This document shows, piece by piece, positions 6,933 through 15,404 of a stretch of 64,000 nt of DNA. The notes under the pieces were generated by a model, which had not been told where the DNA came from, did not search any database, and was given only the letters and a program-made list of their open reading frames with translations. The number at the start of each line of letters is the position of its first letter. Within the stretch, counting starts at the first letter, position 1. This DNA comes from Candidatus Berkiella cookevillensis (GTDB taxonomy: Bacteria > Pseudomonadota > Gammaproteobacteria > Berkiellales > Berkiellaceae). The position numbers and the translations under genes are program-made. The stretch lies in assembly GCF_001431315.2 (NCBI RefSeq), contig NZ_LKHV02000001.1:2790001-2854000 (forward strand), read 5' to 3'.

Positions 6933-8936
6933 GTGAATCAGAGGCAGACGATCCTTAAAGTTGCGTTAAATACGCCACTCCGAAAACTATTCGATTACCT
7001 ACCTAACACTGAAATAGACTGTGCTTCCTTGCAAGTGGGCATGCGCGTTAGCGTGCCCTTTGGCAAAAGAACGCTTGTAGGCGTTATTATGGATATTGCC
7101 ACACATTCCACCTTCGACAATGCTAAACTCAAAACCATCATTGAAGTCCTAGATGAATCAGCGTTGTTTCCAGCTGATCTCTGTCATTTTTTTCAAAAAG
7201 CCGCACAATACTACCATCATCCGATTGGCGAAGTGGTGCATGCTGGTCTTCCTCAAAGCATTAAGCAAGGGAAAAGAGCAAAACCAACGGTCGTACCTAC
7301 ATCAAGTGCTTTTCAAACTTCAGATCTAGCGCTGAACCCACATCAAATAACCGCCATCGATGCGATTAAAAAATCACTCCATCAATTTACAGCTTTTTTA
7401 TTAGAAGGGGTAACAGGCAGTGGCAAAACAGAAGTTTATTTGGCCACTGTTTTAGCAGCGCTAGAAGCAGGTCAACAAGCATTGGTCTTGGTTCCAGAAA
7501 TCTCATTAACGCCCCAAACCTTTGAGAGATTTCAACAGCGCTTTGGTAACCAAGTGGTGAGCTTCCACTCCCAAATGACGCCTGCTAAACGACGCGATGT
7601 GTTCTATCAGGTTCAGCAACAAGCAGTCTCTATTGTTGTGGGAACACGCTCTGCTCTATTCTTACCTTTTAAAAAATTGGGCTTGATTGTCATTGACGAA
7701 GAGCATGACGCCTCCTTTAAACAACAAGAAGGCTTTCGTTATTCTGCCAGAGATTTAGCCGTGCTTCGTGCAAAATTACTTAATATTCCTGTATTGCTCG
7801 GCTCTGCAACACCTTCATTTGAATCACTCTATAATGCTCAAAAAGCAAAGTATCAACAATTATACTTACCTCATCGCGCAACAGATGTGGCTATGCCACA
7901 CATAGAATTACTAGATATAAGACACAATAAGCTCAACGGTGGATTATCCGCACAATTACTCGCTAAAATTCAAAGTACGCTCGCCAATAAAGGACAGGTA
8001 TTATTATTTATCAACCGCCGTGGCTACGCACCTGTTTATATGTGTTATGACTGTGGCTGGTTTGCAAACTGCCATCGCTGCGAAACCAGACTTACCTACC
8101 ATCTTCATAAGCGCCAATTGATTTGCCATCATTGCGAACGCATTGTACAAATCCCAAGCCACTGCCCTGACTGCAACAGCAGCAGCTTGAATACAGTCGG
8201 TCAAGGCACAGAGAAAATAGAAGAAAGCCTCAGCGCTCAATTCGCAGATGCCCGTATTGTGCGCGTGGATAGCGATACGACCTCTAAAAAAGATAGCTTG
8301 GCAACTTTTTTGAAACAAGCGCATGACAATGAGGCAAACATCTTGATTGGAACGCAGATCCTTGCCAAAGGCCACCACTTTCCACACTTATCATTGGTTG
8401 CAATCATCGATGCCGATGGTGGTTTGTTCAGCACAGACTTTAGGGCGCAAGAAAGAATGGCGCAATTACTCATACAAGTTTCTGGGCGAGCAGGCAGGGT
8501 ACACAATGCTGGGAAAGTTGTGATTCAAACTTTCCACCCAGAACATCCTTTCATGCAACATATTACACAGCAAAATTATAGATCGCTGGCAAACACTTTA
8601 TTACAAGAGCGCATGAATGCCACGCTTCCGCCTTATACACATATTGCCTTGATACGCGCCAACCATATAGAACCCAACATGCCAATGACATTTCTACAGC
8701 AGGTACAAAGCTACTTAAGCAATGCACTACAAAACCAAAGCATTAGCATAAGAGGGCCTATCCCCAGCATTATTCCTAAACGCCAAGGCCGCTATCATTT
8801 TCAATTATTATTACAAACGGATCAGCGTGCGATCTTGCATCAAGCCTTAGGTCATTCGACAAGCTTTCTAGAAAATATGAAAATAGGAAAAAAAGTTCGG
8901 TGGTCTTTGGATGTAGATCCGGTCGAAATGATTTAA
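6933..8936 (+). CDS. priA: Primosomal replication restart helicase PriA
   Basis: PriA recognises stalled forks and D-loops and reloads the replicative helicase. The 667-residue protein carries Walker A GVTGSGKTE (about 159-167), the DEEH Walker B box (about 254-257), and a cluster of paired cysteines between about 370 and 413 that binds two zinc ions, all in family order. It is somewhat shorter than the 732-residue E. coli enzyme. The start is GTG with AGGA about 9 bases upstream; there is no ATG that keeps the conserved N-terminus. ftsN and hslVU follow on the same strand, the order seen in enterobacteria. Confidence 0.95.
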   Translation: MNQRQTILKVALNTPLRKLFDYLPNTEIDCASLQVGMRVSVPFGKRTLVGVIMDIATHSTFDNAKLKTIIEVLDESALFPADLCHFFQKAAQYYHHPIGEVVHAGLPQSIKQGKRAKPTVVPTSSAFQTSDLALNPHQITAIDAIKKSLHQFTAFLLEGVTGSGKTEVYLATVLAALEAGQQALVLVPEISLTPQTFERFQQRFGNQVVSFHSQMTPAKRRDVFYQVQQQAVSIVVGTRSALFLPFKKLGLIVIDEEHDASFKQQEGFRYSARDLAVLRAKLLNIPVLLGSATPSFESLYNAQKAKYQQLYLPHRATDVAMPHIELLDIRHNKLNGGLSAQLLAKIQSTLANKGQVLLFINRRGYAPVYMCYDCGWFANCHRCETRLTYHLHKRQLICHHCERIVQIPSHCPDCNSSSLNTVGQGTEKIEESLSAQFADARIVRVDSDTTSKKDSLATFLKQAHDNEANILIGTQILAKGHHFPHLSLVAIIDADGGLFSTDFRAQERMAQLLIQVSGRAGRVHNAGKVVIQTFHPEHPFMQHITQQNYRSLANTLLQERMNATLPPYTHIALIRANHIEPNMPMTFLQQVQSYLSNALQNQSISIRGPIPSIIPKRQGRYHFQLLLQTDQRAILHQALGHSTSFLENMKIGKKVRWSLDVDPVEMI

Positions 8937-8974
8937 AATTCTATATAAATAGTGATAAGCCTGCGAGACATTAC

Positions 8975-9787
8975 ATGACGAGAGATTATGCAAAAAGAAA
9001 ACGCACTGATTACCCCACAAAATCAGTGTCCCGTACAGCAAAAGCAAATTGGAATACTGAGACAAATAGTTTTTTCTCTCCATTTGCGTGGCTAATGCTC
9101 GGCATTGTCTTCGGTTTATTAATTGCCAGTGTTGCCTACTGGAAACTAAAAACAGAAGATAAACAACCGGCTATCGCAAGCAACGCCACCCAAACCCATA
9201 AGAAAAATGCTGCCAATAGCACGACTGCCAAAAAAGGCGCCCAAGCCTCTGAGGCGGAAAAGAAAAACGAAACAACTCGCTTTGATTTTTATACTTTGTT
9301 GCCCAATATGAATATTGAGGTGGCTGACACTCCTGCCGAAGGCGCAATGCCGAATATGGCCGAGCCTGCTATTAAGCCAAACAACCCAAATGAGCTAGCA
9401 GTCTCAGAAAAGAAAAATGCTACTGTTGCAAGCGAAAATAGCAAACTCACACCTCCTGTACCGGCAGCAGTTGCGGCATCAACCCCCACAACAAAACCAG
9501 CGGTTGTTGCCTCTCTCCCTGTTGCAACAGCAGAAACAACAAACAAAGGTCCTTTTATTATTCAGGTGGCTTCCTTCAGAAAGCGTGAACAAGCTGATAC
9601 ACTCAAAGCAAAACTTGCATTGAGTGGTTTTGAATCCAACATTCAAAGCATCAAAATAGGCTCGGGAGAAACCTGGTATCGGCTTTATTTAGGCCCTTTC
9701 AATAATAGGCTTGCAGCTGAAAACACACATCAAAAGTTAGAATCTGAACAAAAAATAAATGGTTTGGTGCTTAAAATAAACGTATAA
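8975..9787 (+). CDS. ftsN: Cell division protein FtsN, SPOR domain
   Basis: FtsN is a bitopic inner-membrane protein that triggers septal peptidoglycan synthesis; its SPOR domain binds denuded glycan strands. I place the start at 8975, where the protein begins M-T-R-D-Y, matching the RDY-basic start of known FtsN. An upstream in-frame start at 8900 would lie inside priA. The 270-residue protein has a short basic cytoplasmic segment, one transmembrane helix (about residues 38-59), a long Ala/Thr/Pro-rich linker and a C-terminal SPOR domain (about 192-268) with the IQVASF and YRLYLGPF strands. Position between priA and hslV supports the name. Confidence 0.9.
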   Translation: MTRDYAKRKRTDYPTKSVSRTAKANWNTETNSFFSPFAWLMLGIVFGLLIASVAYWKLKTEDKQPAIASNATQTHKKNAANSTTAKKGAQASEAEKKNETTRFDFYTLLPNMNIEVADTPAEGAMPNMAEPAIKPNNPNELAVSEKKNATVASENSKLTPPVPAAVAASTPTTKPAVVASLPVATAETTNKGPFIIQVASFRKREQADTLKAKLALSGFESNIQSIKIGSGETWYRLYLGPFNNRLAAENTHQKLESEQKINGLVLKINV

Positions 9788-9914
9788 TTTCTACGCTTAA
9801 TATATAACTACTTATCTCTCTAAAGCTTATAGACAAAAGAGAAGCTTGAACGAAATAAGCAGTTAATATTAGCTCTCAACTAAAAATTAGTAAAAATAAG
9901 CAAGGGGAAAGACA

Positions 9915-10457
9915 TTGGAACAGTATCGAGGAACAACCATTGTCTCCGTGAGACGTGGCAACCAAGTCGCTCTAGGAGGTGACGGACAAGTCTCAATGGG
10001 CAATACAATTCTAAAAGGTAATGCAGTAAAAGTCAGACGATTACACAATAGAAATGTAATAGCAGGCTTTGCAGGTGGTACAGCAGATGCATTTACCTTG
10101 TTTGAAAGATTCGAAGCAAAATTAGATAAACATCATGGCCATTTGACACGTGCCGCAGTTGAATTAGCAAAAGATTGGCGAACCGATAAAATGCTACGCC
10201 GCTTAGAAGCTTTGCTTGCTGTTGCAGATAAAACCGCATCTTTAATTATTACCGGCAATGGTGACGTCATAGAACCCGAAAATGGACTGATTGCCATTGG
10301 CTCAGGTGGCCCTTTTGCACAATCTGCCTCTATTGCACTGTTTGAAAACACCACACTCAGCGCCAGAGACATTGTAGAGAAATCTTTGGACATTGCTGCA
10401 AATATCTGCGTCTATACAAATCATCATAAAACGATTGAAGAATTAACCATCGAATAA
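9915..10457 (+). CDS. hslV: ATP-dependent protease proteolytic subunit HslV
   Basis: HslV forms the double-hexamer peptidase of the HslUV (ClpYQ) protease, which removes misfolded and short-lived proteins. The start is TTG with AAGGGG 7 bases upstream. The first six residues (MEQYRG) precede TTIVSVRRG, so the catalytic N-terminal Thr is exposed by removing this short propeptide. GGDGQVSMG and the GSGG segment are family-typical, and 180 residues is the usual size. hslU begins 18 bases downstream. CTTGAA at 9845-9850 resembles half of a heat-shock promoter, but I see no matching -10. Confidence 0.95.
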   Translation: MEQYRGTTIVSVRRGNQVALGGDGQVSMGNTILKGNAVKVRRLHNRNVIAGFAGGTADAFTLFERFEAKLDKHHGHLTRAAVELAKDWRTDKMLRRLEALLAVADKTASLIITGNGDVIEPENGLIAIGSGGPFAQSASIALFENTTLSARDIVEKSLDIAANICVYTNHHKTIEELTIE

Positions 10458-10475
10458 AAATAATAGGGTATTACA

Positions 10476-11822
10476 ATGACAACCTCGGTGATGACACCAA
10501 GAGAAATCGTTCACGAATTAAATAAACATATTATTGGCCAAACAGCGGCAAAGCGCGCTGTTGCTATTGCTTTACGCAATCGCTATCGCAGAATGCGCGT
10601 CAGTGACGATTTACGCAACGAAATCACACCTAAAAACATCTTAATGATTGGCCCTACAGGTGTGGGCAAAACGGAAATTGCTAGACGATTAGCCAAACTT
10701 GCCAAAGCACCTTTTATTAAAGTTGAAGCCACTAAATTTACCGAAGTCGGCTATGTGGGTAGAGATGTAGAATCCATTATTCGTGATCTCGCAGATATCT
10801 CTTACAAATTAACCAAAGAAGAAGCACTTTCCAAGGTAAGAGAAAGAGCAGACATTTTTGCAGAAGATCGTGTATTAGACACATTAGTACCAAAACCTGG
10901 CTTCCAATTTGCACCCAATGAAGAGCAAATCGCAGATAAAAGCCCAGCACGTGAGTCTTTTCGACAGAAATTACGTCAAGGCACTTTAGACGATCAAGAA
11001 ATAGAAATCGAAATTGAATTACCAGCAATGGGTGTTGAAATCATGGCACCGCCTGGTATGGAAGAAATGACCAGCCAATTGCAAAGCATGTTCCAAAACA
11101 TGTCTTCTAATAATCGCACTAAAAAGCGAAAAATGAAGGTCAAAGACGCAATGAAAATTTTGCGTGAAGAAGAAGCCTTTAAATTGGTCAATGATGAAGA
11201 TATCAAAGCACAATCTGTTGAAAAAGTAGAGCAACATGGTATTGTATTTTTAGATGAGATCGATAAGGTCACACAAAGAAGTGAACACAGTGGCGGTGCC
11301 GATGTATCCAGAGAAGGAGTACAACGTGACCTTCTACCCCTTGTCGAAGGCTGCACAGTCTCCACCAAACATGGCATGATCAAAACTGATCATATCTTAT
11401 TCATTGCATCGGGTGCTTTTCATTTAGCCAAACCCTCTGATCTCATTCCCGAATTACAAGGCCGATTACCCATTCGCGTTGAATTAGAAGCACTCACAGC
11501 CGCTGATTTCGTGCGTATATTAACAGAACCAGATGCTTCTTTGACTTTACAATATAAAGCACTACTCGGTACAGAAGGCATTCAAATCGAATTCAGAGAA
11601 GACAGTATCAAACGTATTGCAGAAATGGCATGGCAAATCAATGAAAACACAGAAAACATTGGCGCAAGACGTCTGCATACCGTGATGGAAAAATTACTCG
11701 AAGCGCTCTCTTTTGATGCTTCTGAACTAGGCAATGAAACGGTGATCATTGATGCAGCTTATGTTGACAAACAACTCGCCAATATCGTGCAAGATCAAGA
11801 TTTAAGCCGTTTTATTCTCTAA
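10476..11822 (+). CDS. hslU: HslUV protease ATPase subunit HslU
   Basis: HslU is the AAA+ unfoldase that feeds substrates to HslV. The 448-residue protein shows Walker [10 protein letters not shown] near residue 63, the pore-loop motif GYVGRDV just after it, the inserted I-domain between about 110 and 240, Walker B FLDEIDKV near 256 and the C-terminal tail ending LSRFIL that docks into HslV. The length is close to the E. coli protein (443). It is co-transcribed with hslV, and ubiE begins 20 bases after its stop. Confidence 0.97.
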   Translation: MTTSVMTPREIVHELNKHIIGQTAAKRAVAIALRNRYRRMRVSDDLRNEITPKNILMIGPTGVGKTEIARRLAKLAKAPFIKVEATKFTEVGYVGRDVESIIRDLADISYKLTKEEALSKVRERADIFAEDRVLDTLVPKPGFQFAPNEEQIADKSPARESFRQKLRQGTLDDQEIEIEIELPAMGVEIMAPPGMEEMTSQLQSMFQNMSSNNRTKKRKMKVKDAMKILREEEAFKLVNDEDIKAQSVEKVEQHGIVFLDEIDKVTQRSEHSGGADVSREGVQRDLLPLVEGCTVSTKHGMIKTDHILFIASGAFHLAKPSDLIPELQGRLPIRVELEALTAADFVRILTEPDASLTLQYKALLGTEGIQIEFREDSIKRIAEMAWQINENTENIGARRLHTVMEKLLEALSFDASELGNETVIIDAAYVDKQLANIVQDQDLSRFIL

Positions 11823-11842
11823 AGCAAGAAGTGATATAACGA

Positions 11843-12589
11843 ATGCAAGAAGAAAAAACCCACTTTGGCTATCAAGAAGTGCCCAAAGATCATAAACAAG
11901 GCCTCGTAAAACAGGTCTTTGATTCCGTCACAGAACAATATGACTTGATGAATGATGTCATGTCCTTTGGTGTGCATCATCTTTGGAAAGAGTTTGCAGT
12001 GCGAAGTGCACAGCTCAAAAAACATCAAGTTATTTTAGATCTTGCAGCAGGTACCTGTGATCTCACTACCTTGGTAGTCAAACATCTCAAAGGGGATTGT
12101 TCCGTTATTGCTTCTGATATCAATGCAAGCATGTTAAAAAAAGGCCAATATCGATTATTGGATAAAGGCTTGCACAAGAATATTAATTTTGTCCAAGCCA
12201 ATGCTGAATACTTACCCTTCCCAGATAATAGTTTTGATCGCATCTTCATGGGCTTTGGGCTACGCAATGTAACGGATAAGGCAAAAGCACTGGCCAGTAT
12301 CTATCGCTGCCTAAAACCAGGCGGACAGTGCCTTGTCTTAGAATTTTCACACTGTACCGATCCCATTGTTAGCAAATTATATAATCTTTACTCCTTCAAA
12401 CTCTTACCTAAATTTGGGCAATGGATAGCAAAAGATAAAGATTCTTATCAATATTTAGCAGAATCCATCCGCATGCATGAAACACAAGAAGCCTTAAAAG
12501 CAATGTTCTTATCCTCAGGATTCGAGGCTTGCAGCTATGAGAATCTGACCTTTGGCATCGTGGCTGTTCATAAGGGTTTTAAATTCTAA
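11843..12589 (+). CDS. ubiE: Ubiquinone/menaquinone C-methyltransferase UbiE
   Basis: UbiE adds the C-2 methyl group of the quinone ring using S-adenosylmethionine, in ubiquinone and, where present, menaquinone synthesis. The 248-residue class I methyltransferase has the VFDSVTEQYDLMNDVMS N-terminal signature, SAM-binding LDLAAGTCDLT near residue 67 and the GFGLRNVTD motif near 138. Its stop codon overlaps the ubiJ start by one base (TAATG), so translation is probably coupled. The order ubiE-ubiJ-ubiB is conserved in gammaproteobacteria. Confidence 0.96.
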   Translation: MQEEKTHFGYQEVPKDHKQGLVKQVFDSVTEQYDLMNDVMSFGVHHLWKEFAVRSAQLKKHQVILDLAAGTCDLTTLVVKHLKGDCSVIASDINASMLKKGQYRLLDKGLHKNINFVQANAEYLPFPDNSFDRIFMGFGLRNVTDKAKALASIYRCLKPGGQCLVLEFSHCTDPIVSKLYNLYSFKLLPKFGQWIAKDKDSYQYLAESIRMHETQEALKAMFLSSGFEACSYENLTFGIVAVHKGFKF

Positions 12590-13209
12590 TGCAACACAAA
12601 GCATTGCACTTCATATTCTCAAGCTTAAAAACATTAGTGCGTAAGCTAGACCCTTATGTTTTTGATCCTCTTGAAGCTCATGAAAATAAATTAATTGGCA
12701 TCGAAATTCAGAATGTACTCACACTCACGCTACAAGTACAAAACAAAGATCTCTTATTGATAGATTCGGATAGCTTACAAGCCTCTGATCAATATGACTG
12801 TTTTATTCAAGGGCGCTTAGCGTCTTTTCTAGATATTATTTTCAAATATAAAATGTTTGTGCCTGGCCAAGGCATTACGCTGAAGGGGGATACCCATCTA
12901 GCCCAAGCCTTTTTTAATTGCTTTAAACAAATGGATCCTGATTGTGCAAGCATCTTTGAGCAGCAGCTCCCTGCCCCATTCGTGGCGTTGCTCAGCCTCT
13001 TGTCTAACAACCTAAGCGCTGAATTAAAACTATGGCACAAGAACCGCAAAGGCAATTTACGCACTTTTTTACAAGATGAAACACAATGCTTACCCAGCAA
13101 AGGTAGTGTACAACAATTTGAAGTACACCTTTCCAATTTAATGCAACAATTTGAGCATTTAGATGCAAAATTAAACAAGCTGATGACCTACAAAGTTCCG
13201 AGTATATAA
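12589..13209 (+). CDS. ubiJ: Ubiquinone biosynthesis accessory factor UbiJ
   Basis: UbiJ is an SCP2-fold lipid-binding protein that with UbiK supports the soluble Ubi complex. This 206-residue protein has an N-terminal hydrophobic SCP2-like domain (about 1-110), including the GDTHLAQAF helix start, and a helical C-terminus. Sequence conservation in this family is low, so the call leans on position: it overlaps ubiE by one base and ubiB by one base. The length is close to the E. coli protein (201). Confidence 0.88.
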   Translation: MQHKALHFIFSSLKTLVRKLDPYVFDPLEAHENKLIGIEIQNVLTLTLQVQNKDLLLIDSDSLQASDQYDCFIQGRLASFLDIIFKYKMFVPGQGITLKGDTHLAQAFFNCFKQMDPDCASIFEQQLPAPFVALLSLLSNNLSAELKLWHKNRKGNLRTFLQDETQCLPSKGSVQQFEVHLSNLMQQFEHLDAKLNKLMTYKVPSI

Positions 13210-14858
13210 TGAATGCAATGAAGAAAATGCTTCGCTTTATCTATATCAACTATATTCTACTCAAATATGGCTTAGATAACTTGGTTTGGAGCACACCTCT
13301 ACTTCGCCCTTTAAAAATTCTCATTATCTTTTTCCCGTGGCGCTGGTTTAGAAACAATGAACGACCAACAGGGATTGCTATAAGAGAAGCATTAGAAGAA
13401 CTAGGGCCTATTTTTGTTAAATTTGGCCAACTACTTTCAACACGCCAAGATTTATTGCCGGATGATATTGCAAGCGAACTCACCAAGCTACAAGACAAAG
13501 TTCCACCCTTTGCATCCTCCATTGCAAAAGACATGATTGAAAAAAGTTTAAACCAACCCATAGAGGCGCTCTTTAAAGAATTTGATCTCACGCCAATTGC
13601 ATCTGCATCTATTTCTCAAGTGCATCGAGCAACTTTATTTAATGGCAAAGAAGTTGTTGTGAAAGTATTGAGACCCAATCTTCGCCAACAGATTAAACAA
13701 GATCTTGGTTTGCTTGAAAGTTTTGCCAAAGCCTTACAACACGTCAGATCATTTAAGCGCTTCAAGCCTTTAGAAATCGTTCATGAAATAAGATCAACGC
13801 TCTTAGATGAAATTGACCTATTAAAAGAAGCAGCCAATGCATCACAATTAAAAAGAAATTTCTCAAACCAAAACATTCTTTACGTGCCAGAAGTCTATTG
13901 GGATTATTGCCGCAAAGATGTACTTGTCATAGAAAGAATTGAGGGTGTACGTATCAGCGATATTGATACCTTGAATGCACATCATATGAACCTTAAATGT
14001 TTGGCTGAACGTGGCGTTGAAATTTTTTTCACCCAAGTCTTCAGAGATTGCTTCTTTCATGCCGACATGCATCCTGGCAATATTTTTGCTGATACACAAA
14101 ACCCGAGTAACCCAGGCTATATTGCTGTCGACTTTGGCATCATGGGCACTTTAGATCCCATTGATCAGCGCTACCTTGCTGAAAACTTTCTTGCTTTTTT
14201 TGAAAGAGATTATCGTCGCGTCGCAACCTTACATATTGAGTCAGGCTGGGTTCCCAAACATACTTCAATCGGTGCTTTTGAATCCGCAATACGCACGGTA
14301 TGTGAACCCATTTTTGAAAAACCGCTGAAAAATATCTCTTTTGCGCAAACTTTATTACGATTGTTCCAAGTGGCTCGTAAATTTGATATGGAAATTCAAC
14401 CACAATTACTCTTATTGCAAAAAACCCTCGTCAGCGTAGAAGGCTTAGGACGTCAGCTCTATCCCGATCTTGATTTATGGACAACCGCAAAACCATTTTT
14501 AGAAAAATGGCTTAAAGATCATTACAGCCCCAAAAAAATGCTACGCACCATCAAACAAAAGATCCCCAAGTGGGCAAATGAAGCCATTGAGATCCCTGAT
14601 ACTTTACATGAAGCCTTACAATACTGGCAGTCACATGTACGCCCTTATATGCAACATACTGCTTCTCAGAAAGTAAAAGCCAATGCACTCACCACGCGCT
14701 CTGTTGCTTATATTAGCTTGGGCTGTACCTTAATTCTTACTGCAACGATGATAGGTCTGCACACCTTGCCAGAAATATTCTTAGCACACTGGGGCTTACC
14801 TTTGTCTGGCCTTTGCGCTGCCATTGGCGTGTTTTGTCTGCGAAGAAAAGCAGGTTAA
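13209..14858 (+). CDS. ubiB: Ubiquinone biosynthesis kinase-like protein UbiB
   Basis: UbiB is an atypical protein-kinase-like ATPase of the ABC1/ADCK family required for ubiquinone synthesis. The 549-residue protein has the family KxGQ motif (KFGQ, near residue 74), the Ala-rich nucleotide loop before SISQVHRA (about 132-141), the HADMHPGN catalytic loop (about 284-291) and the metal-binding VDFG. Two hydrophobic C-terminal helices (about 496-516 and 522-541) anchor it in the membrane. tatABC, which follows ubiB in enterobacteria, is about 12 kb away here. The gene is followed by a repeat-rich gap. Confidence 0.96.
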   Translation: MNAMKKMLRFIYINYILLKYGLDNLVWSTPLLRPLKILIIFFPWRWFRNNERPTGIAIREALEELGPIFVKFGQLLSTRQDLLPDDIASELTKLQDKVPPFASSIAKDMIEKSLNQPIEALFKEFDLTPIASASISQVHRATLFNGKEVVVKVLRPNLRQQIKQDLGLLESFAKALQHVRSFKRFKPLEIVHEIRSTLLDEIDLLKEAANASQLKRNFSNQNILYVPEVYWDYCRKDVLVIERIEGVRISDIDTLNAHHMNLKCLAERGVEIFFTQVFRDCFFHADMHPGNIFADTQNPSNPGYIAVDFGIMGTLDPIDQRYLAENFLAFFERDYRRVATLHIESGWVPKHTSIGAFESAIRTVCEPIFEKPLKNISFAQTLLRLFQVARKFDMEIQPQLLLLQKTLVSVEGLGRQLYPDLDLWTTAKPFLEKWLKDHYSPKKMLRTIKQKIPKWANEAIEIPDTLHEALQYWQSHVRPYMQHTASQKVKANALTTRSVAYISLGCTLILTATMIGLHTLPEIFLAHWGLPLSGLCAAIGVFCLRRKAG

Positions 14859-14881
14859 TGTGGCTTAATGCGATTAAATTC

Positions 14882-14903
14882 GGGACGACACAACGGTCGT
14901 CCC
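14882..14903. repeat. REP-like palindrome, copy 1
   Basis: GGGACGAC and GTCGTCCC pair perfectly over 8 bases around ACAACG. The reverse complement extends to a GTAGGG-type edge at 14907 and matches the other two copies (15000-15027 and 15257-15283). Confidence 0.7.
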
Positions 14904-14999
14904 CTACAAATAAGGGCACATTTTTATAATCAATCAAATAGCACTCAATAGAAAAATACATGCATTACGTAGATTAAGAGACCAGCAACAAAAATATAT

Positions 15000-15027
15000 G
15001 TAGGGAACGACCTTGAGTGTTCCCTAC
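15000..15027. repeat. REP-like palindrome, copy 2
   Basis: GTAGGGAAC (15000-15008) and GTTCCCTAC (15019-15027) form 9 perfect pairs around a 10-base loop. The GGGAACGACC core is shared with the neighbouring copies. Confidence 0.7.
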
Positions 15028-15038
15028 GAATAAATATT

Positions 15039-15230
15039 CGTCATTGCGAGTGGAAGCCGTCTATCATTGATTGAAAAAGCACAAAAATATCACGGCTAAA
15101 GCGAAGCAATCTATCTTGAAATCTTTAAGAAGAGCACAGTAAGAAAGATTTCAAGATAGATTGCCACGCAAAAGACGTGATAGTTTATCTCTTATTTCAC
15201 CTTTTTCCTGCGTCTTTTGCTCGCAACGAC
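15039..15230. repeat. Nested palindromic element with CGTCATTGCGAG ends
   Basis: The outer edges CGTCATTGCGAG (15039-15050) and CTCGCAACGAC (15220-15230) are inverted relative to each other. Inside, a perfect 21-base inverted repeat (15106-15126 and 15144-15164, starting GCAATCTATC) is separated by 17 bases. Elements with these ends are dispersed in several bacterial genomes, as far as I recall. There is no coding frame. Confidence 0.75.
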
Positions 15231-15256
15231 AAATTCTTAATTCGTGAGGATCACTC

Positions 15257-15283
15257 AAGGAAACGACCGTTGTGCCGTTCCCA
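15257..15283. repeat. REP-like palindrome, copy 3
   Basis: A degenerate copy of the 14882 palindrome: GGAAACGACCGTTG followed by TGCCGTTCC. It keeps the ACGACCGTTGTG core of copy 1 read in reverse. Confidence 0.6.
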
Positions 15284-15404
15284 AAATCCCACAATTTTTT
15301 GATTATACTGCAAAGTAAGCCTTTCACAGAATTCCTGATTCCCTGCCTCTACCAATTTTGGGAGACTGGCTAAAGCCTGGTGAGGCTTAATAAAACACCC
15401 TCTG

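Larger units (their letters stand above)
14859..15404. other. Intergenic region packed with palindromic repeats
   Basis: This 546-base gap between ubiB and the giant coiled-coil gene holds no convincing gene. It carries three copies of a short palindrome and one larger nested palindromic element, listed separately. The stretch 15284-15404 shows nothing further that I can support. Confidence 0.7.

Noticed and set aside
8900-8974. Longer N-terminus for FtsN starting inside priA
   Set aside because: The extra residues are unlike FtsN, while the start at 8975 gives the typical RDY-basic beginning.
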